Shown here: in pieces, positions 5,977 to 8,354 of the stretch
How positions within the stretch are numbered: the stretch's first letter is position 1
How the letters are laid out: each line of letters opens with the position of its first letter
Assembly: GCA_029931995.1 (NCBI GenBank)
Contig: JAOZQX010000045.1
Span: forward strand, 1 to 8,354
Direction of reading: 5' to 3'
Length of the DNA: 8,354 nucleotides
Source: Bacteroidales bacterium
GTDB taxonomy: Bacteria > Bacteroidota > Bacteroidia > Bacteroidales > GCA-2711565
Notes under the pieces: generated by a model
What the model was told of the DNA's origin: nothing
Database searches by the model: none
The model's input: the letters and a program-made list of their open reading frames with translations, nothing else
Made by a program: the position numbers and the translations under genes

Positions 5977-7071
5977 ATGAAGATTAAAGAGATTATTAAG
6001 CACATTGAAGAATTTGCTCCGCTTTCGTTGCAGGAATCGTATGATAATGCTGGACTAATAATTGGCAACGCTGATAGAAATATAAATCAGGCATTGATTT
6101 GCCTAGATATTACAGAGGATACATTGAATGAAGCTATTAAAAATAATTGCGAGTTAATTATTTCGCATCATCCAATAATTTTTAAAGGCTTAAAAACAAT
6201 AACCGGAAGTAGTTTAGCAGAACGGGTTGTTATTGAGGTAATTAAAAGTAATATTGCCATTTATGCCGTTCATACAAATTTGGATAATGTGCTAGAGGGA
6301 GTAAATGGGAAAATTTCCGAAAAACTTGGATTGACCAAGTTGCGAGTACTACAAAACCGGAAAGAACTGTTGCGTAAACTGGTTACTTTTTGCCCACTTG
6401 AGCAGGCCAGTAAAGTTCGTGAAGCTCTTTTTAAAGCCGGTGCAGGAAGTATTGGGAATTATGATTCGTGTTCTTTTAACACCGAAGGCAAAGGGACTTT
6501 CCGTGCAAACAAAAATGCTAAACCTTTTGTTGGTGAAAAAAATATTTTGCATTCTGAAAAGGAGGAGCGTATTGAAACCATCTACCCGGCCTATAAAGAA
6601 AGTGCTGTATTAAAAAATTTATTCCTGACTCATCCTTATGAGGAAGTTGCGTACGATATCTATCCGCTGGAAAATGTGTTTTCAAATGTTGGTTCCGGTA
6701 TTTTTGGCGAATTGGATGAAGAAATGGCGGAGAAGGATTTTCTTGAAAAATTGAAAAATATTTTTAAAACTGAGAGTATTCGCCATACAGCATTTTTAAA
6801 TAAAAAGATTAAGAAAGTAGCCATTTGTGGTGGATCGGGTTCATTTCTGATACATTCGGCAAAATTGTCGGGGGCTGATATTTTTATAAGTGCGGATATT
6901 AAATATCATGATTTTTTTGAAGCCGATGGCAATATGCTTATAGCCGACATTGGACATTATGAAAGTGAACAGTTTACAAAAGAATTAATCTATGATATTC
7001 TTATAAAAAAAATCCCTACCTTTGCACTCCGAATTTCGGAGATGGAAACAAATCCCGTTAAGTACTTTTAA
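5977..7071 (+). CDS. NIF3/YqfO-family dinuclear-metal protein with central insert domain
   Basis: This 364-residue protein belongs to the NIF3 (YbgI/YqfO) family, which forms toroidal hexamers with a two-metal site in each subunit. Metal-site motifs are visible at both ends: D23-N-A-G at 23-26, SHHPIIFKGL at 63-72 (His64, His65), HTNLD at 99-103 (His99, Asp103) and GHYESE at 326-331 (His327, Glu331). A glycine-rich KKVAICGGSGS segment precedes the last. Residues about 136-230, ending in THPYEEVAYDIYPL (THPYEE at 218-223), form the PII/CutA-like insert that distinguishes the long YqfO type (about 365-370 residues) from short YbgI (about 250). Biochemical function is unsettled: the family is often annotated GTP cyclohydrolase I type 2, which I would not rely on. 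It starts with ATG and lies 20 bp upstream of the zinc-ribbon gene, forming a two-gene operon. Confidence 0.93.
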   Translation: MKIKEIIKHIEEFAPLSLQESYDNAGLIIGNADRNINQALICLDITEDTLNEAIKNNCELIISHHPIIFKGLKTITGSSLAERVVIEVIKSNIAIYAVHTNLDNVLEGVNGKISEKLGLTKLRVLQNRKELLRKLVTFCPLEQASKVREALFKAGAGSIGNYDSCSFNTEGKGTFRANKNAKPFVGEKNILHSEKEERIETIYPAYKESAVLKNLFLTHPYEEVAYDIYPLENVFSNVGSGIFGELDEEMAEKDFLEKLKNIFKTESIRHTAFLNKKIKKVAICGGSGSFLIHSAKLSGADIFISADIKYHDFFEADGNMLIADIGHYESEQFTKELIYDILIKKIPTFALRISEMETNPVKYF

Positions 7072-7091
7072 ATTTATAAATCAACATAATT

Positions 7092-7937
7092 ATGGCAAAA
7101 GCAACAGCTAAAGCTAAAAAAGATAAAGAGGAAAAAGTAAAAGGTGGAGTAAATACTCAATCGCAAGTTAACACGACTGAGGAAGCAGACGAAAGCAATC
7201 AGGTTAGTGTTGAACAGAAGCTTCGCGCATTATATACTTTGCAACAAATTGATTCGCAGGTAGATAGAATTCGAATCGTGCGTGGCGAATTACCTCTTGA
7301 GGTGGAAGATCTTGAGGATGAGATTGCCGGCCTTGAAACACGAATTGAAAAATACAATCTTGAAACTGAAGAATTAAATACGGCCATCGTTGACAAGCAA
7401 AATGCGATGACTGATAGTCTAGCTATGATCAAGAAGTATCAAGATCAGCAAATGAATGTTCGGAATAATCGTGAGTACGATTCTTTGACTAAAGAAATTG
7501 AATTCCAAAATCTTGAAATTCAGTTGTGTGAAAAAAGAATTAAGGAGTTCACATTTAAGTTGGAAGCCATAAAACAGGATGTTGAAAAATCACAAGCTTC
7601 ACTTGATGAGCGCAAAGAAGACCTTGAAATCAAAAAAGGTGAGTTGAAGGATATTGTAGCCGAAACTGAGAAAGAAGAAAAAGAATTACTGGAAAAATCG
7701 CAGAAAAATCAAAAATTTGTTGAAGACAGATTGGTTGTGGCTTACCAGCGTATTCGTAAAAATGCTCGTAACGGATTGGCTGTTGTGCATATTGAACGTG
7801 ATGCCTGTGGTGGTTGTTTCAACAAAATTCCTCCTCAACATCAGTTGGATATCCGTATGCATAAAAAAATTATTGTTTGTGAATATTGTGGACGCATCTT
7901 GGTTGATTCGGAGATTGTAGATGAAGTAAGTAAATAA
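7092..7937 (+). CDS. Coiled-coil C4-type zinc-ribbon protein
   Basis: This is a 281-residue cytoplasmic protein of the zf-RING_7/C4 zinc-ribbon family. Residues 1-about 40 are a low-complexity segment, first Lys/Ala-rich (MAKATAKAKKDKEEK), then Gln/Thr/Glu-rich. Residues about 42-225 are highly charged with heptad-like leucine/isoleucine spacing, typical of a long antiparallel coiled-coil hairpin; NNREYDSLTKEIEFQN inside it is a characteristic family segment. The C-terminal zinc ribbon has Cys239, Cys242, Cys263 and Cys266 as two CxxC knuckles (CGGC and CEYC) around a K-I-P-P-Q stretch. Homologues include H. pylori HP0958/FlgZ, which binds flagellin mRNA and RpoN, but that role need not apply here. 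It lies 20 bp after the NIF3-family gene, a linkage seen in many bacterial phyla. A terminator follows. Confidence 0.9.
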   Translation: MAKATAKAKKDKEEKVKGGVNTQSQVNTTEEADESNQVSVEQKLRALYTLQQIDSQVDRIRIVRGELPLEVEDLEDEIAGLETRIEKYNLETEELNTAIVDKQNAMTDSLAMIKKYQDQQMNVRNNREYDSLTKEIEFQNLEIQLCEKRIKEFTFKLEAIKQDVEKSQASLDERKEDLEIKKGELKDIVAETEKEEKELLEKSQKNQKFVEDRLVVAYQRIRKNARNGLAVVHIERDACGGCFNKIPPQHQLDIRMHKKIIVCEYCGRILVDSEIVDEVSK

Positions 7938-7958
7938 AGTATTATACAATATATTTGT

Positions 7959-7993
7959 AATGAGGGCTTGAGTTTTCAAGTCCTCATTTTTTT
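7959..7993 (+). terminator. Intrinsic terminator after the zinc-ribbon gene
   Basis: A 13-bp stem (7959-7971 with 7976-7988) has arms AATGAGGGCTTGA and TCAAGTCCTCATT, one G-T wobble and a GTTT loop. It is followed by a T run to 7993 that begins inside the stem. It lies 21 bp beyond the stop codon and ends the NIF3/zinc-ribbon unit. Confidence 0.88.
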
Positions 7994-8044
7994 GAAATCT
8001 GTTAAGGATTTGGATTGGCTAAGTTTGATTAAATTTCTAAAAAT

Positions 8045-8069
8045 AAAAAAAGGAGCTAAATAGCTCCTT
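8045..8069 (-). terminator. Intrinsic terminator for the minus-strand outer-membrane protein gene
   Basis: On the minus strand, a perfect stem AAGGAGCTA / TAGCTCCTT (plus-strand arms 8050-8058 and 8061-8069) is followed by seven T (plus-strand A run 8045-8051). It lies about 28 bp beyond the stop codon of the gene ending at 8098. Together with the plus-strand hairpin at 7959-7993 it isolates the two convergent units. Confidence 0.88.
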
Positions 8070-8097
8070 ATATGAAGAAATCAATCTTTTCAATTAA

Positions 8098-8354
8098 CTA
8101 AAATTTAAGTCCAAAAGTAAATAACAAACGAGTCATCTCGTTTTTAAGTGTTGCAGGATTTACCATAACTCCATTATATCCGTACAAATAATAATCGTCA
8201 TGTGTTTTGGTGCGAACCCATGCAAGATCAAAATAATAATTTGCCTCTCTGTACCCAAAACCTAATGAGTAAGTGGATTTTTCACCATTCGTCCCATCAT
8301 TTTTATAAGGGCTTCCGTAAAAACCATAACCACCCCTGAAACTAAAATTCATTA
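8098..8354 (-). CDS. Outer-membrane beta-barrel protein, probably OmpP1/FadL family (partial, C-terminus)
   Basis: The frame is open from the window edge to a TAG at 8098-8100, giving at least 85 codons before the stop. The ATG at 8350-8352 is not necessarily the start: the codon before it ends in TA and is a sense codon whatever its first base. The sequence shows alternating polar/aromatic beta strands (SFRGGYGFYGSPY, TYSLGFGYREANYYFDLAWV, MTRLLFTFGLKF) and ends in Phe with alternating hydrophobics, the BAM recognition signature of outer-membrane barrels. The GGYGFYGSPY and YSLGFGYR-type strands followed by a Tyr-rich loop resemble the C-terminal part of Bacteroidota OmpP1/FadL/TodX transporters, which take up hydrophobic compounds. 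The barrel call is firm; the exact family is tentative because most of the gene is outside the window. Confidence 0.7.
   Translation of the reverse strand, partial: MNFSFRGGYGFYGSPYKNDGTNGEKSTYSLGFGYREANYYFDLAWVRTKTHDDYYLYGYNGVMVNPATLKNEMTRLLFTFGLKF

Noticed and set aside
7686..7979. 97-codon minus-strand open frame over the zinc-ribbon end and its terminator
   Set aside because: It is antisense to the conserved CxxC region and begins in the terminator hairpin, so it is a shadow of the real gene.
8098..8352. Complete 84-residue small membrane protein starting at 8352
   Set aside because: The frame stays open to the window edge, there is no signal peptide, and the sequence looks like the last strands of a larger barrel, so it is a partial gene.
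1..8354. Mobile element, defence system, CRISPR array, riboswitch or RNA gene
   Set aside because: No transposase, integrase, terminal inverted repeats, spaced direct repeats, tRNA cloverleaf or long structured leader was seen; non-coding gaps are all at most about 160 bp.

Overview
The window is an AT-rich stretch (roughly 35-40% GC by eye) of a chromosome from the phylum Bacteroidota, probably Bacteroidales or Marinilabiliales. The evidence is the close family resemblance of the encoded proteins, start codons without Shine-Dalgarno sequences, TAnnTTTG-type promoter elements, the lipid A genes lpxH and lpxK (so an outer membrane), and a FadL-like barrel fragment. Genus and species cannot be set from the sequence alone. 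The region reads as conserved core genome: there is no insertion sequence, phage gene, CRISPR array, tRNA, rRNA or toxin-antitoxin pair.

Layout. Positions 1-1980, plus strand: the last 42 codons of secA with its zinc-binding tail, a small unrecognised lipoprotein gene, pyrH (UMP kinase) and frr (ribosome recycling factor). A strong two-way terminator at 1981-2011 closes this group. Positions 2010-5848, minus strand: read in transcription order, lpxK, pnp, lpxH-like and an AI-2E/PerM-family membrane protein. lpxK and pnp overlap by 50 bp; the other gaps are 55 and 48 bp, so this looks like one operon. Positions 5849-5976 are a divergent promoter region. Positions 5977-7937, plus strand: a NIF3/YqfO-type dinuclear-metal protein and a coiled-coil C4 zinc-ribbon protein, 20 bp apart, followed by a terminator at 7959-7993. 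Positions 8098-8354, minus strand: the C-terminus of a beta-barrel outer-membrane protein, probably OmpP1/FadL family, with its own terminator at 8045-8069.

How the genes fit together. secA serves protein export, pyrH makes UDP for nucleotide and sugar-nucleotide pools, and frr recycles ribosomes. LpxH and LpxK carry out two steps of lipid A synthesis, and their operon also carries purine nucleoside salvage. The NIF3 and zinc-ribbon pair is a widely conserved neighbourhood of unclear function.

I found no convincing undescribed system. The points most worth a second look are the orphan lipoprotein between secA and pyrH, the NIF3/zinc-ribbon pair, the lpxK-pnp overlap, an aspartate at the expected base-recognition position of the nucleoside phosphorylase, and the non-ATG starts of lpxK and lpxH.
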